Assembly (NCBI GenBank): GCA_031423155.1
Contig: JANPEZ010000056.1
Span: 1 to 46,286 of the forward strand
Origin: JANPEZ01 sp031423155
Lineage (GTDB): Bacteria; Actinomycetota; UBA4738; HRBIN12
Direction: 5' to 3'
DNA length: 46,286 nucleotides
The first letter of the stretch is position 1; each line of letters opens with the position of its first letter. Both the position numbers and the translations under genes were made by a program. Below, piece by piece: positions 24,073-32,563 of this stretch. The notes below the pieces were generated by a model. The model was given only the letters and a program-made list of their open reading frames with translations, did no database searches and was not told where the DNA came from.

Positions 24073-25215
24073 TCAGGACGCCGCGGCCGGCAGCCTGACT
24101 TCGACGGTCGTGCCCTGCCCCAGTTCGCTCTGCAGGGCAACGGTTCCCCCGTGGTTCTCGGCCACGTGTTTCACGAGCGCGAGTCCAAGGCCCGTTCCGC
24201 CGGTCTCGCGAGATCGTGCAGGATCGACGCGATAGAAACGTTCGAACACCCTTTCCAGGTCCCGTGAGGGTATGCCGACGCCCGTGTCCGAGACGCGCAG
24301 GACCACTTGTCCCGAGTCGGGGGCGACATCGACTCGCACCAGGCCGCCTTCGCGCGTGTACCTGACCGCGTTGTCTATGAGATTTCGAACCAGCAGCGAG
24401 AGGTCTCGCGCCGATCCGATGACGGCGGGGCATCGGTCGGTCTCGACGGTGATCCGGAGCCCGGTCGCCTCAGCGGAGGGGGCTGCTCGTGCGACTTCCT
24501 CTGCGGTGAGAGTCTCCACCTGTACGTATTCGCTCAGTTCGCTTCCCGATTCGAGTTTGGACAGGTCGAGGAGGTCGGTGACGATCCGCCCGAGCCGGAT
24601 GGCCTCGCTCTGAAGCAGCGGCGCGAAGCGTCCGACCGCCTCCGGGTCGCCCTGCGCCCCCACGAGCGTCTCGGCCGCCGCCTGCATCGATGCGATGGGT
24701 GTCTTGAGTTCATGGGATGCGTTGGCTACGAAATCGCGGCGGACCTCCTCGAGCCGGCGGGTCTCGGTCACATCCGTCACGACCAGAAGGACCGATCCAT
24801 CGCTGCCGGCGGGCGTGGCCATCGTCCTCAGCCATCGCTGCGGAACACCGATCTCCACCTCAGCGACGAGGAGTTCTCTAGAGTCCGCTGCCTTTCTTGC
24901 CAGGTCGCGGAGTCCGGGCGGATACAGCTGGGCCAGGGCCTCCGGCCGGGTGCCGAGGTGGCGGTCGATAGCATCGTTGGCGAATACGGTGCGCCACCCA
25001 CCGTCCAACAACAGCACACCGTCCTGCATGGTTTCAAGTATGAGATCTTGGACCCTGCGGCCTTCCAGGGTCGTCTGCTCCTGCCTTTGAAGCTCCTCCC
25101 GCGTCCATCGCGCGGAGCGCTGAAGCTCTCGCAAACGCCTCCTGACCGCGAGGGCTCCAACGATCGCCCCGAGGCAAAGGCCCAACGCGCCGGCGATCAA
25201 GGCTGTTGAGTTCAT
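24073..25215 (-). CDS. phoR: Phosphate-responsive sensor histidine kinase (PhoR/SenX3-like)
   Basis: This 380-residue sensor kinase has a short N-terminal membrane helix (residues 5-24), a coiled linker, a PAS-like domain (about 55-155) and a HisKA domain with SHELKTP (phospho-acceptor His168). The ATPase domain has the N-box NLIDNAVRYT, G1 DTGVGIP and G2 GTGLGL. This is the PhoR/SenX3 architecture without a large periplasmic sensor. It is divergent from the pst operon, whose last gene is the matching response regulator, so kinase and regulator flank the transport genes. The ATG at 25215 has TAGACT six bases upstream. It probably senses the state of the Pst transporter through PhoU. Confidence 0.88.
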   Translation of the reverse strand: MNSTALIAGALGLCLGAIVGALAVRRRLRELQRSARWTREELQRQEQTTLEGRRVQDLILETMQDGVLLLDGGWRTVFANDAIDRHLGTRPEALAQLYPPGLRDLARKAADSRELLVAEVEIGVPQRWLRTMATPAGSDGSVLLVVTDVTETRRLEEVRRDFVANASHELKTPIASMQAAAETLVGAQGDPEAVGRFAPLLQSEAIRLGRIVTDLLDLSKLESGSELSEYVQVETLTAEEVARAAPSAEATGLRITVETDRCPAVIGSARDLSLLVRNLIDNAVRYTREGGLVRVDVAPDSGQVVLRVSDTGVGIPSRDLERVFERFYRVDPARSRETGGTGLGLALVKHVAENHGGTVALQSELGQGTTVEVRLPAAAS

Positions 25216-25221
25216 GTGGCG

Positions 25222-25227
25222 AGTCTA
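25222..25227 (-). promoter_or_regulatory. -10 element of a leaderless promoter (phoR)
   Basis: On the minus strand TAGACT ends six bases before the phoR ATG at 25215. The PHO box lies about 30 bp further upstream, in the position of a -35 region or activator site. Confidence 0.5.
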
Positions 25228-25257
25228 GAGGCAGTCTTCCCGAGGCAGTCGGAGATC

Positions 25258-25275
25258 GTTCATCGAACGTTCACG
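25258..25275. promoter_or_regulatory. PHO box (two direct repeat units)
   Basis: GTTCATC at 25258-25264 and GTTCACG at 25269-25275 are direct repeats with an 11-bp period, matching the GTTCACC-type unit bound by PhoP in Streptomyces. The site lies between the divergent phoR and pstS genes and could control both. A TAGCTT hexamer at 25307-25312 is a possible pstS -10. Confidence 0.7.
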
Positions 25276-25341
25276 TGGTGGCCCGGGTGCGGACACCTGC
25301 CCAACCTAGCTTGGGGTTCAGCCAACCAAGAGAGGACGAGC

Positions 25342-26355
25342 ATGAAAGCCGGACTTCTTCGAACAGGGGTAGCGATAGCGGCGATGGGACTCCTGGCGAG
25401 TGCCTGCAGCGCAGGATCCGACAGCGCCGGCGGAGGTGCCAGCGGCACGATCACGATCTCGGGATCGTCCACGGTTCAGCCGATCACCAACCTGGCCGCT
25501 GAGTTGTTCAACGGATCGAACCCGGACGTCTCGATCAGCGTCGACGGGCCCGGGACGAGCGACGGTTTCGTCCTGTTCTGTAGTGGGGAGACAGATATCA
25601 ACGACGCCTCCCGGCAGATCGCTCCCGAGGAGGCGGCCGCTTGTAAGAAGAACGGTGTGGATCTCGTTGAACTCGAGATCGCGCTCGACGGCATCACTGT
25701 CATGACCGATCCGTCGAACACCGCAGTGAACTGCCTTACGAAGGCCGACCTCTACGCTCTGATGGGTCCCCAGTCGCAGGGCTTCGCGAACTGGTCCGAC
25801 GCCAACTCTCTTGCTCGGACCCTCGGTGGCGCCGGGAACTTCCCGGACCTACCCCTTCAGATCACCGCTCCCGGCGAGGAGTCGGGCACGTACGGGGCCT
25901 TCCTCGATCTGGCCGGCTTCGAGGACCTGGGCGTGTCACAGGGCCTTCCGGCGGATGAAGCCAAGACCATGAGCCCCGACTACCAGGCCTCCCCCAACGA
26001 CAACGTCATCATCCAGGCGATGGAGGGCTCCCCCGGGGCACTCGGATACGTCGGATTCGCCTATGCGGACCAGGCGGGCGAACAGGTGCACGAGATCGGG
26101 ATCGACGGAGGTAGCGGGTGCGTTCTGCCGAGTCAGGAGACGATCGCCGACGGTTCCTACCCGCTGTCGCGCTCGCTCTACATCTATGTGAGTAAGACCA
26201 AGCTGGCCGACAGCCCGGCTCTCGGAGACTTCGTCGACTTCTACTTGACCGATGAAGGTCTGAAGACCGCCGTATCGGAAGCCGACTACATCCAGCTGTC
26301 AGAGGACCGCATCGATGCCACGCGCTCCGTCTGGAAGGAGCAGGTCGCTGCCTGA
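25342..26355 (+). CDS. pstS: Phosphate ABC transporter substrate-binding lipoprotein
   Basis: This 337-residue binding protein has a lipobox LASAC (Cys22). The mature part has the PstS fold with the phosphate-binding segments ISGSSTVQPI, GPGTSDGF, DINDASRQI and the hinge region APGEESGTYGAF. The ATG at 25342 is preceded by AGAGGA at a suitable distance; the longer frame beginning at 25216 would cross the PHO box and is rejected. It captures phosphate outside the membrane for PstCAB. It is the first gene of a six-gene phosphate operon whose remaining genes mostly overlap. Confidence 0.95.
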   Translation: MKAGLLRTGVAIAAMGLLASACSAGSDSAGGGASGTITISGSSTVQPITNLAAELFNGSNPDVSISVDGPGTSDGFVLFCSGETDINDASRQIAPEEAAACKKNGVDLVELEIALDGITVMTDPSNTAVNCLTKADLYALMGPQSQGFANWSDANSLARTLGGAGNFPDLPLQITAPGEESGTYGAFLDLAGFEDLGVSQGLPADEAKTMSPDYQASPNDNVIIQAMEGSPGALGYVGFAYADQAGEQVHEIGIDGGSGCVLPSQETIADGSYPLSRSLYIYVSKTKLADSPALGDFVDFYLTDEGLKTAVSEADYIQLSEDRIDATRSVWKEQVAA

Positions 26356-26386
26356 GGCCGCCGTTCGCACCGGGTCGCCACTTTCG

Positions 26387-27295
26387 GTGACGGAGCTGCA
26401 CGGCGATCGCCGCCGTCATCGCAGGGAGCGCTTCGTGCATTCGGTCTTCTTCGCGGCCGCGGCGATATCGGTCGTGATCGGTTTCGGGATCGTTGCGGCG
26501 CTCGGCGGCAACGCCCTCTCGTTCCTTACGAAGATCCAGCTCGGGTCGCTGGTGAGCGAGGGATGGTTCCCACGCAGGGGCCAGTTCGACATGCTCACCG
26601 TGTTCGCGGGCTCGATGATGGTCACAGCGATCGCGATGACCGTCGCCGCTCCGCTCGGGTTGGGAGCGGCGATATATCTTTCGGAGTACGCTGGCAGGCG
26701 ATCGCGCCGTCGCCTCAAGCCGGTGGTCGAGATCCTCGCCAGCGTTCCCAGCGTCGTCATGGGGTTCTTCGCCCTCCAGGTGATCAACCCCGGCTTCGTG
26801 CAGTCGGTCCTAGGGGCCACCAGCACCTTCACCGTGATGGCCGCGGGGGTCGGCGTCGGGATACTGACCATCCCCCTGGTGGCCTCCGTCGCCGAGGATG
26901 CCATGCACTCGGTCCCTGGGGCCCTGCGCGAGGCTGCGTACGGGATAGGCGCTCGCCGCCGCACGGTGACTATGAAGGTCGTGTTCCCCGCCGCCGTCTC
27001 GGGGATCTTCGCCGCGTTGATCCTGGGGATCTCGCGGGCGATCGGCGAGACGATGGTCGTCGCCCTCGCCGCTGGCGGGACCGGCGGGTCGCTTAGAAGC
27101 TTCAACCCCCTCCAACCAGGGCAAACGATGACGACGGCGATCTCTTCGCTGGCGATCGGGTCCGATCAGGTTCGCGGGGCAGATCAGGCGTTCAACAGCC
27201 TCTACTTCATCGGCCTGAACCTGTTCGTGATCACGCTCCTGCTCAACGTTGCCAGCGAGAGGCTCGTTCGCCGGCTGAGGAGGCATCACCGATGA
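26387..27295 (+). CDS. pstC: Phosphate ABC transporter permease PstC
   Basis: This 302-residue membrane protein has six predicted helices and the permease EAA loop (LREAAYGIGARRRTVTMKVVFP). The start is uncertain: the GTG at 26387 gives a short basic N-terminus before the first helix (FVHSVFFAAAAISVVIGFGI); a GTG at 26432 or the ATG at 26315, which would overlap pstS by 41 bp, are alternatives. It pairs with PstA to form the phosphate channel. It ends in an ATGA overlap with pstA. Confidence 0.9.
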   Translation: MTELHGDRRRHRRERFVHSVFFAAAAISVVIGFGIVAALGGNALSFLTKIQLGSLVSEGWFPRRGQFDMLTVFAGSMMVTAIAMTVAAPLGLGAAIYLSEYAGRRSRRRLKPVVEILASVPSVVMGFFALQVINPGFVQSVLGATSTFTVMAAGVGVGILTIPLVASVAEDAMHSVPGALREAAYGIGARRRTVTMKVVFPAAVSGIFAALILGISRAIGETMVVALAAGGTGGSLRSFNPLQPGQTMTTAISSLAIGSDQVRGADQAFNSLYFIGLNLFVITLLLNVASERLVRRLRRHHR

Positions 27296-28239
27296 AAGAC
27301 CTGGCGGGGGAGTCCATCGCACGCCAGACCGTCGCGTTCCGCCTTCGTGGCCGCACGGTCGATGTGTGGGGGAAGGTCTTGCAGGCGGCCTTCCTTCTGG
27401 CGTTGCTGCTGTCGATGGGACTGCTCCTCATCCTGCTGGTGAGTGTCACCGTGGACGCTTGGCCGGTGCTGTCCTCGAGGGGAGCGAGCTTCCTGGGGAG
27501 CGATACGTCTAGCATCGCCAGCCGCACGGGGGTGAGGCAGGGGCTAACGGGATCGCTGATCCTCGTCGGTTTCGTCGCAGTCGCGGCTCTCCCCCTGGGC
27601 GTCGGGGCGGCCGTCTACCTTCAGGAGTACGCCCGTGACACGCGTCTCAACCGGGCGCTCATTACGAACATCCGCAACCTCGCCGGCGTGCCCTCGATCG
27701 TCTACGGGATCTTGGGTCTAGTCGTCTTCGTGAAGGCGCTGCGAGCCGTCACGGGTCCCGGAAGCAATCTAGGCAAGAGCTATATCTCCGGTGGACTCAC
27801 GCTGGCGGTGCTCGTCATGCCGTTCGTGATCATCGTGACGATGGAGGCCCTGCGAGCGGTTCCAACCAGTATCAGGGAGGCCGCCTACGGCGTCGGAGCC
27901 ACGCGCTGGGAGGTCGTGCGGAGCCATGTCCTGCCTTACGCGGCGCCCGGGATATTCACGGGCGCTATCTTGGCTCTGGCGCGCGCATTCGGCGAGACGG
28001 CGCCGCTGCTCCTGGTCGGAGCGGTTACGGGTTACCTCAACACCGGTTCGGCCGGTTTCCTCGGTACGCTTCAGGGGCCCTACACGGCACTTCCGACCCA
28101 GATATACAGGTGGTCTAGTCTGCCTGGGGCGGACTGGGAAGCGAACGCGGCGGCCGCGATCGTCGTGCTCCTCGTCGCTATCTTGCTCGTCAACGCGTCC
28201 GCGATCTGGCTGCGGACCAGATACGAACGGAACTGGTGA
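27292..28239 (+). CDS. pstA: Phosphate ABC transporter permease PstA
   Basis: This 315-residue permease has six membrane helices and the EAA loop (IREAAYGVGATRWEVVRSHVLP) for contact with PstB. The N-terminus is longer than average (about 35 hydrophilic residues before the first helix). The ATG at 27292 overlaps the pstC stop (ATGA), and its own stop overlaps the pstB start. Gene order and motifs leave little doubt. Confidence 0.93.
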   Translation: MKDLAGESIARQTVAFRLRGRTVDVWGKVLQAAFLLALLLSMGLLLILLVSVTVDAWPVLSSRGASFLGSDTSSIASRTGVRQGLTGSLILVGFVAVAALPLGVGAAVYLQEYARDTRLNRALITNIRNLAGVPSIVYGILGLVVFVKALRAVTGPGSNLGKSYISGGLTLAVLVMPFVIIVTMEALRAVPTSIREAAYGVGATRWEVVRSHVLPYAAPGIFTGAILALARAFGETAPLLLVGAVTGYLNTGSAGFLGTLQGPYTALPTQIYRWSSLPGADWEANAAAAIVVLLVAILLVNASAIWLRTRYERNW

Positions 28240-29066
28240 TGGACGAGTTGAAGGTGCAAGCTGCATCAGTCGCGGAGGTCGGCGAGGAGCGGCCGGTGGT
28301 GTTCGGGGTGCGAGACCTTTCGGCCTTCTACGGGGACTTCCGCGCCGTGCGCGATGTTTCGCTCGACATCCGCGGCAATCAGATCACGGCGCTCATCGGG
28401 CCTTCGGGCTGTGGCAAGAGCACCGTGCTCAGAACCCTGAACCGGATGAACGATCTGATCGAGGGAGCCAGGATCGAGGGTACCGTCACCTACCACGGGG
28501 TCGACCTGTACGACCCGGCTGTCGACGCGGTCGAGGTTCGCCGCAGGATCGGGATGGTCTTCCAAAAGCCGAACCCCTTTCCCAAGTCGATCTACGACAA
28601 CGTCGCTTTCGGTCCCAAGATCGCCGGCTTCTCCGGAAACATGGACGATCTCGTCGAGGAGTCGCTGCGCAGGGCGGCCCTCTGGGACGAGGTCAAGGAC
28701 AAGCTCAAGCAGACGGGCATGGCACTTTCGGGAGGCCAGCAACAACGGCTGTGCATCGCCAGAGCGATCGCGACCCGCCCGGACGTGATCCTCATGGACG
28801 AACCCTGTTCGGCGCTGGATCCGGTCGCCACCGCCCGCATCGAGGACCTGATGAGAGAGCTCGTCGCCGACTACACGATCGTGATAGTGACTCACAACAT
28901 GCAGCAGGCAGCACGCGTATCCGACAGAACCGCCTTCTTCACGGTCGACGTTTCCGAGGGCGGCGCCAGAACCGGCACGGTCGTGGAGTTCGATCGAACG
29001 GAGACTATCTTCACCAACCCATCGGACAAGCGGACAGAGGACTACGTGACGGGAAGGTTCGGATGA
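28239..29066 (+). CDS. pstB: Phosphate ABC transporter ATP-binding protein PstB
   Basis: This 275-residue ATPase has Walker A GPSGCGKST (54-62), a Q-loop in MVFQKPNPFPKS, the signature LSGGQQQR, Walker B VILMDEP and the switch histidine in VTHNMQQ. FQKPNPFP and LNRMNDLI are hallmarks of PstB. The ATG at 28239 overlaps the pstA stop (TGATG); the GTG at 28236 directly before it is equally possible. The C-terminal FTNPSDKRTEDYVTGRFG is typical. It energises phosphate uptake and interacts with PhoU, whose gene overlaps its stop. Confidence 0.96.
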   Translation: MDELKVQAASVAEVGEERPVVFGVRDLSAFYGDFRAVRDVSLDIRGNQITALIGPSGCGKSTVLRTLNRMNDLIEGARIEGTVTYHGVDLYDPAVDAVEVRRRIGMVFQKPNPFPKSIYDNVAFGPKIAGFSGNMDDLVEESLRRAALWDEVKDKLKQTGMALSGGQQQRLCIARAIATRPDVILMDEPCSALDPVATARIEDLMRELVADYTIVIVTHNMQQAARVSDRTAFFTVDVSEGGARTGTVVEFDRTETIFTNPSDKRTEDYVTGRFG

Positions 29067-29746
29067 TGACGCGCTCACGCTTCCACGAGGAACTAGACGA
29101 TCTGGAACGCGAGATCCTGGTCATGGGGGGGTTCGCTGAGGAGGCGGTCCGAGACGCGGTCGAGGCCCTGGTGGCGAGCGATCCGGCCAAAGCGCAGGCG
29201 GTCATCGCCTCCGATGATCGGATCGACGACCGTTACCTGGACATCGAGCAGAGGGCACTGCAGGTGCTGGCTCTGCAGACACCTGTTGCCTCCGACCTTC
29301 GGCTGCTGTCGGCGATCCTGCATATCAACCAGCATCTGGAACGGATAGGCGATCAAGCCGTCAACATCGCCAAGATCTTCCTATCGGTCAGCGAGCGCAC
29401 CCCGGATCGGTCGGTCGTGGCACACATCCGGGAGATGGGGGATATCGTCAGGCCGATGATCCGGTCGTCCCTGGAAGCCCTCCGCACTCGCGATCTGGAC
29501 CTTTGCCTCTCACTTCCGGAGATGGATGATCCTGTCGACAGGCTGAACCTGGGTATGTACGAGGACGTCACGTCGCTCGCGTCGGACCCCGACGCTCTCG
29601 AGTGGGGGCTCCGCATGCTGGTCCTGGCGCGCAACCTCGAAAGGGTGGGCGATCACGCGGTCGACATCGCCGAACAGGTCGGCTTCCTTCTGACCGGCGA
29701 GTTCAGGGAGTTCACGGACGCCTCCCATCCGGTGGATCCTCCATGA
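29063..29746 (+). CDS. phoU: Phosphate signalling regulator PhoU
   Basis: This 227-residue protein is two three-helix bundles, each ending in the metal-binding E-x-x-x-D motif (LERIGDQAVNIA and LERVGDHAVDIAE). PhoU dampens PhoR signalling when phosphate is plentiful by linking the transporter to the kinase. The ATG at 29063 overlaps the pstB stop; a second ATG follows at once. The C-terminus is slightly extended with an acidic/proline tail. Its stop overlaps the regulator gene (ATGA). Confidence 0.94.
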   Translation: MMTRSRFHEELDDLEREILVMGGFAEEAVRDAVEALVASDPAKAQAVIASDDRIDDRYLDIEQRALQVLALQTPVASDLRLLSAILHINQHLERIGDQAVNIAKIFLSVSERTPDRSVVAHIREMGDIVRPMIRSSLEALRTRDLDLCLSLPEMDDPVDRLNLGMYEDVTSLASDPDALEWGLRMLVLARNLERVGDHAVDIAEQVGFLLTGEFREFTDASHPVDPP

Positions 29747-30432
29747 CGTCTGAAGGTGCGCGCGTTCTCCTCGTCGAGGACGAGCCCGCGCTCGCCGAGA
29801 CGGTTCGTTACAACCTGGAGCGGGAGGGGTTCGTCGTGGCCCTTGCGATCGACGGGAGGCGTGCCCTGGAGATGTTCCGGGAGATGCCGCCGGCACTCGT
29901 CGTATTGGATCTGATGCTTCCGGAGATCTCCGGTCTGGACGTCTGCAGGTTGATCAGAGCCGAGTCGACCGTTCCGATCATCATCGTCACGGCCAAGGAC
30001 TCCGAGGCCGACAAGGTCACGGGCCTTGAGCTCGGAGCCGACGACTACGTGACGAAGCCCTTCTCCGTGCGAGAACTGATATCCAGGGTTCGAGCGAACA
30101 TACGCAGGTCGGGGATGTTCGATGAAACGCCCGGCCGGCTCGCCGGCGGCGAAATCGAGATGGATGTGGAGCGCCACGAGACCCGGGTCCGAGGGGAGCT
30201 CGTGGCCTTCCCACCGAAGGAGTTCGAGTTGCTCGAGATCCTTCTTCGGCGAAAGGGCAGGCTGCTCACGCGGAACTTCCTGATAGAGGAGATCTGGGGA
30301 GCCGACTACATCGGCGACACCAAGACGCTCGATGTTCACATCAAACGCATCCGATCGAAGACCGAGGCCGAACCCCACGATCCGAAGCACCTGCTCACAG
30401 TGCGAGGTCTCGGCTACCGCTTCGTCGACTGA
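29743..30432 (+). CDS. phoP: Phosphate response regulator (PhoP/RegX3-like)
   Basis: This 229-residue OmpR-family regulator has a receiver domain (residues 7-118) with acidic residues E12, D13 and phospho-acceptor Asp56, the switch threonine in IIIVTAKD and the lysine in VTKPF. A winged-helix DNA-binding domain follows (about 135-228) with FELLEILLRRKGRLLTR and VDIK-type recognition helix TLDVHIKRIRSK. It is the partner of the divergent phoR product and probably binds the PHO box at 25258-25275, closing a feedback loop. The ATG at 29743 overlaps the phoU stop. Confidence 0.9.
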   Translation: MTSEGARVLLVEDEPALAETVRYNLEREGFVVALAIDGRRALEMFREMPPALVVLDLMLPEISGLDVCRLIRAESTVPIIIVTAKDSEADKVTGLELGADDYVTKPFSVRELISRVRANIRRSGMFDETPGRLAGGEIEMDVERHETRVRGELVAFPPKEFELLEILLRRKGRLLTRNFLIEEIWGADYIGDTKTLDVHIKRIRSKTEAEPHDPKHLLTVRGLGYRFVD

Positions 30433-30436
30433 CGGG

Positions 30437-31213
30437 TCAGGCGACCTTCGGGGCGAGCGGCGCGATCGTCCCCGCGATCCTGGTCAGCTCGCTGAAGCCC
30501 AGCTTCTCGTAGAGCCGGATGGGGCCTTCGGGCTCGGCCAGAAGGTAGACGCCGGATGCGCCCACCGCATGCGCCTCGGTGGCGATACGCGCGGTCAGGG
30601 CGCTCGCGTAGCCTCGGTTGCGGGCCCGGGGCACGGTGACCACGTTGTCCACGTATCCGATGCCTTGCAGGAACACCAGCGCTCCGATGGCGACCACCGC
30701 GCCCTGATCCCGCACCCCGAACCACCGTTTGTGCTGGCCCATCGCGTCGCGTTCGAGCCGAACGAGCTCACGCACGTCGGGTTCGTCGATGCCGAAGTGT
30801 GTGAGCGACTCGGCTATCGCCGACCAGGTCTCGGCGTTGTCAGGCAGTTCCTCGACGCTATCGGCCTGGGGGTGGGACTCGATGGCCCCGGCCCGCATAG
30901 CCATGACCACGTCCCAGGAGAGCTTGTGTCCGCGCGAGGACAGATCGGCGATCAGGTCGGTCGCCTCCTCGGGGCGGAACATGACGACGTGGAAGGCGCC
31001 GGCACCGGCGCGCTCAAGAGCCGGACCGAGCGCCTCCTGTAGATCCGAGTAGTCGGGACGAGCTCCCGGTTCGTCCACCCGGGCGTAGTTGGCGTCCCAT
31101 ATCCGGGGGAACCGGCTGTCCGTTACCACCGCGCCCCAGCTGGCCGGCTCGACCCGTTCCATCAGGTCGTCCATAGCCCTCCAGAAGCAGATGAAGTCCT
31201 CGAGCTGGGTCAC
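30437..31213 (-). CDS. GNAT family N-acetyltransferase
   Basis: This 258-residue protein has a C-terminal GNAT domain (about 140-250) with the acetyl-CoA loop in VPRARNRGYASALTARI and the final EKLGF strand. The first 130 residues form a less conserved, possibly second degenerate GNAT-like half (FHVVMFRPEEATDLIADLSSRGHKLSWDVVMAMR). The GTG at 31213 is chosen because TAGACT lies eight bases upstream and because the longer frame to 31549 runs antisense through corA. The acceptor substrate is unknown. It converges on phoP with four bases between the stops. Confidence 0.8.
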   Translation of the reverse strand: MTQLEDFICFWRAMDDLMERVEPASWGAVVTDSRFPRIWDANYARVDEPGARPDYSDLQEALGPALERAGAGAFHVVMFRPEEATDLIADLSSRGHKLSWDVVMAMRAGAIESHPQADSVEELPDNAETWSAIAESLTHFGIDEPDVRELVRLERDAMGQHKRWFGVRDQGAVVAIGALVFLQGIGYVDNVVTVPRARNRGYASALTARIATEAHAVGASGVYLLAEPEGPIRLYEKLGFSELTRIAGTIAPLAPKVA

Positions 31214-31221
31214 GGTGGGCG

Positions 31222-31227
31222 AGTCTA
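31222..31227 (-). promoter_or_regulatory. -10 element of a leaderless promoter (GNAT gene)
   Basis: On the minus strand TAGACT ends eight bases before the GTG at 31213. It is only nine bases from the divergent corA element. Confidence 0.45.
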
Positions 31228-31236
31228 GCCCTGGGT

Positions 31237-31242
31237 TAGGCT
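31237..31242 (+). promoter_or_regulatory. -10 element of a leaderless promoter (corA)
   Basis: TAGGCT ends seven bases before the corA ATG at 31250. The whole divergent control region spans 36 bp, so the two promoters must share or exclude RNA polymerase. Confidence 0.5.
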
Positions 31243-31249
31243 CCGGGCC

Positions 31250-32221
31250 ATGATCACCTGCCGCCTCTACGGTGACGGAGCCCTGCTCGAGCGAGCTTTC
31301 GATCCAGCGCTTGTGAGCGAGATGCTCGCAGACGGCTCCTCGACCCGTCTGTGGTTGGACGTGGAGGATCCGAGCTCCGACGAACTGGCCGTGATCGCTG
31401 AGGAGTTCGGCCTGCACCCCCTGGCCGTCGAGGACACCCAGCACAGGGACCAGCGGCCGAAGGTGGAGGTCTTCGATGGGAATGCCTTCGTCGTCGTTCG
31501 CCCCGTATGGGCCGACGCTCAGGGGCGCTTGGTGGAGAGCGAGATCCACGCATTCATCGGGCCCCGATCGCTCGTGACGCTGCGCTACCCTCCGGCGTTC
31601 GACCTAAGGGAGGCGTACCGTCGATCCGACGGCTCTTCGGCGATGACCGTCGAGGGGGCCGCCTTCCTCCTCTATCTCGTCGTGGATGAGGTCGTCGACG
31701 AGTATCTGGCCCTCGTCGACTCGTTCGAGGATCGCGCCGACGACCTCGAGGAGCAGATCTTCGACGTCGATCCCACGGGTGAGGAGCTGCAGAAGGAGCT
31801 GTTCCGGCTGAGGCGAGACCTCGTGCGCTTCCGGCGGCACGTGATGCCGCTGCGCCGGGTGATCGACTTCTTCCTGGAGCGGCCGGAGTTGGTCTCCGCG
31901 CCGCTGATGCCCTACTTCCGAGATGTCGCCGATCATGTCGTGCGCTCGCTCGAGCTGACCGACAACGTTCGCGACCTGCTTACTTCCTTGCTCGAGGTCA
32001 GGATCGCTCAGGCCGCCAACCGCCTCAATGAGGTCATGAAGAAGGTGACTTCCTGGGCGGCCATCATCTTGCTGCCGACACTCATAGCCGGCATCTACGG
32101 GATGAACTTCGCCAACATGCCGGAGCTCTCATGGCGGGTCGGATACCCCTTCGCCCTGTCCTTGATGGCGCTCACATCGTTCGGCCTGTGGTGGGTCTTC
32201 AGGAAGAAGGACTGGCTCTAG
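31250..32221 (+). CDS. corA: CorA family magnesium/cobalt transporter
   Basis: This 323-residue protein has a large cytoplasmic N-terminal domain (residues 1-265, ending in a long helix VRIAQAANRLNEVMKKVTSWAA) and two C-terminal membrane helices joined by the GMN signature YGMNFANMPE (GMN at 284-286). The C-terminal KKDWL is typical. As a pentamer it carries Mg2+ or Co2+ into the cell. The following small gene begins two bases after its stop. Confidence 0.93.
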   Translation: MITCRLYGDGALLERAFDPALVSEMLADGSSTRLWLDVEDPSSDELAVIAEEFGLHPLAVEDTQHRDQRPKVEVFDGNAFVVVRPVWADAQGRLVESEIHAFIGPRSLVTLRYPPAFDLREAYRRSDGSSAMTVEGAAFLLYLVVDEVVDEYLALVDSFEDRADDLEEQIFDVDPTGEELQKELFRLRRDLVRFRRHVMPLRRVIDFFLERPELVSAPLMPYFRDVADHVVRSLELTDNVRDLLTSLLEVRIAQAANRLNEVMKKVTSWAAIILLPTLIAGIYGMNFANMPELSWRVGYPFALSLMALTSFGLWWVFRKKDWL

Positions 32222-32223
32222 CG

Positions 32224-32553
32224 ATGTGCCGGGCCCTGAAGATGCTGTGTGTAGCGAGCGATCCGGAAGCCTTGGCGGCCCTAAGGGTGGCTTGCGTCTC
32301 GGCCGAGTGGGAGCTGACCACAGGGGCCACGAACGAGCCGGACGCTATCGGTCAGATCGATTCGGAGCGTCCTCACATCCTGGTGGCCTTCGGTCCCTAC
32401 GAGCGTCTGGTCGCCCTGGCGCACGAGCGTTTCCCAGGGATGAGGATCGTCACGGACCGGGACTCACCCGGGGCTTCGGTGGTTGCGACCTCCATGGGGG
32501 AGGTCCGGGGGCTCGTCAAGCAGCTGCCCCGCCCGGGTGGTCCCGTCCGTTAG
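32224..32553 (+). CDS. Hypothetical protein, receiver-like fold possible
   Basis: This 109-residue protein starts at an ATG two bases after the corA stop, so it is probably translated with corA. The alternation MLCVASDPEALAALRVAC...HILVAFGPYERLVALA...MRIVTDRDSPGASVVA resembles a response-regulator receiver's beta/alpha pattern, but the phosphorylatable aspartate is replaced (VAFGPY), so it would be a degenerate receiver at best. No family is recognised with confidence. Confidence 0.55.
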   Translation: MCRALKMLCVASDPEALAALRVACVSAEWELTTGATNEPDAIGQIDSERPHILVAFGPYERLVALAHERFPGMRIVTDRDSPGASVVATSMGEVRGLVKQLPRPGGPVR

Positions 32554-32563
32554 TCCTTGGGCT

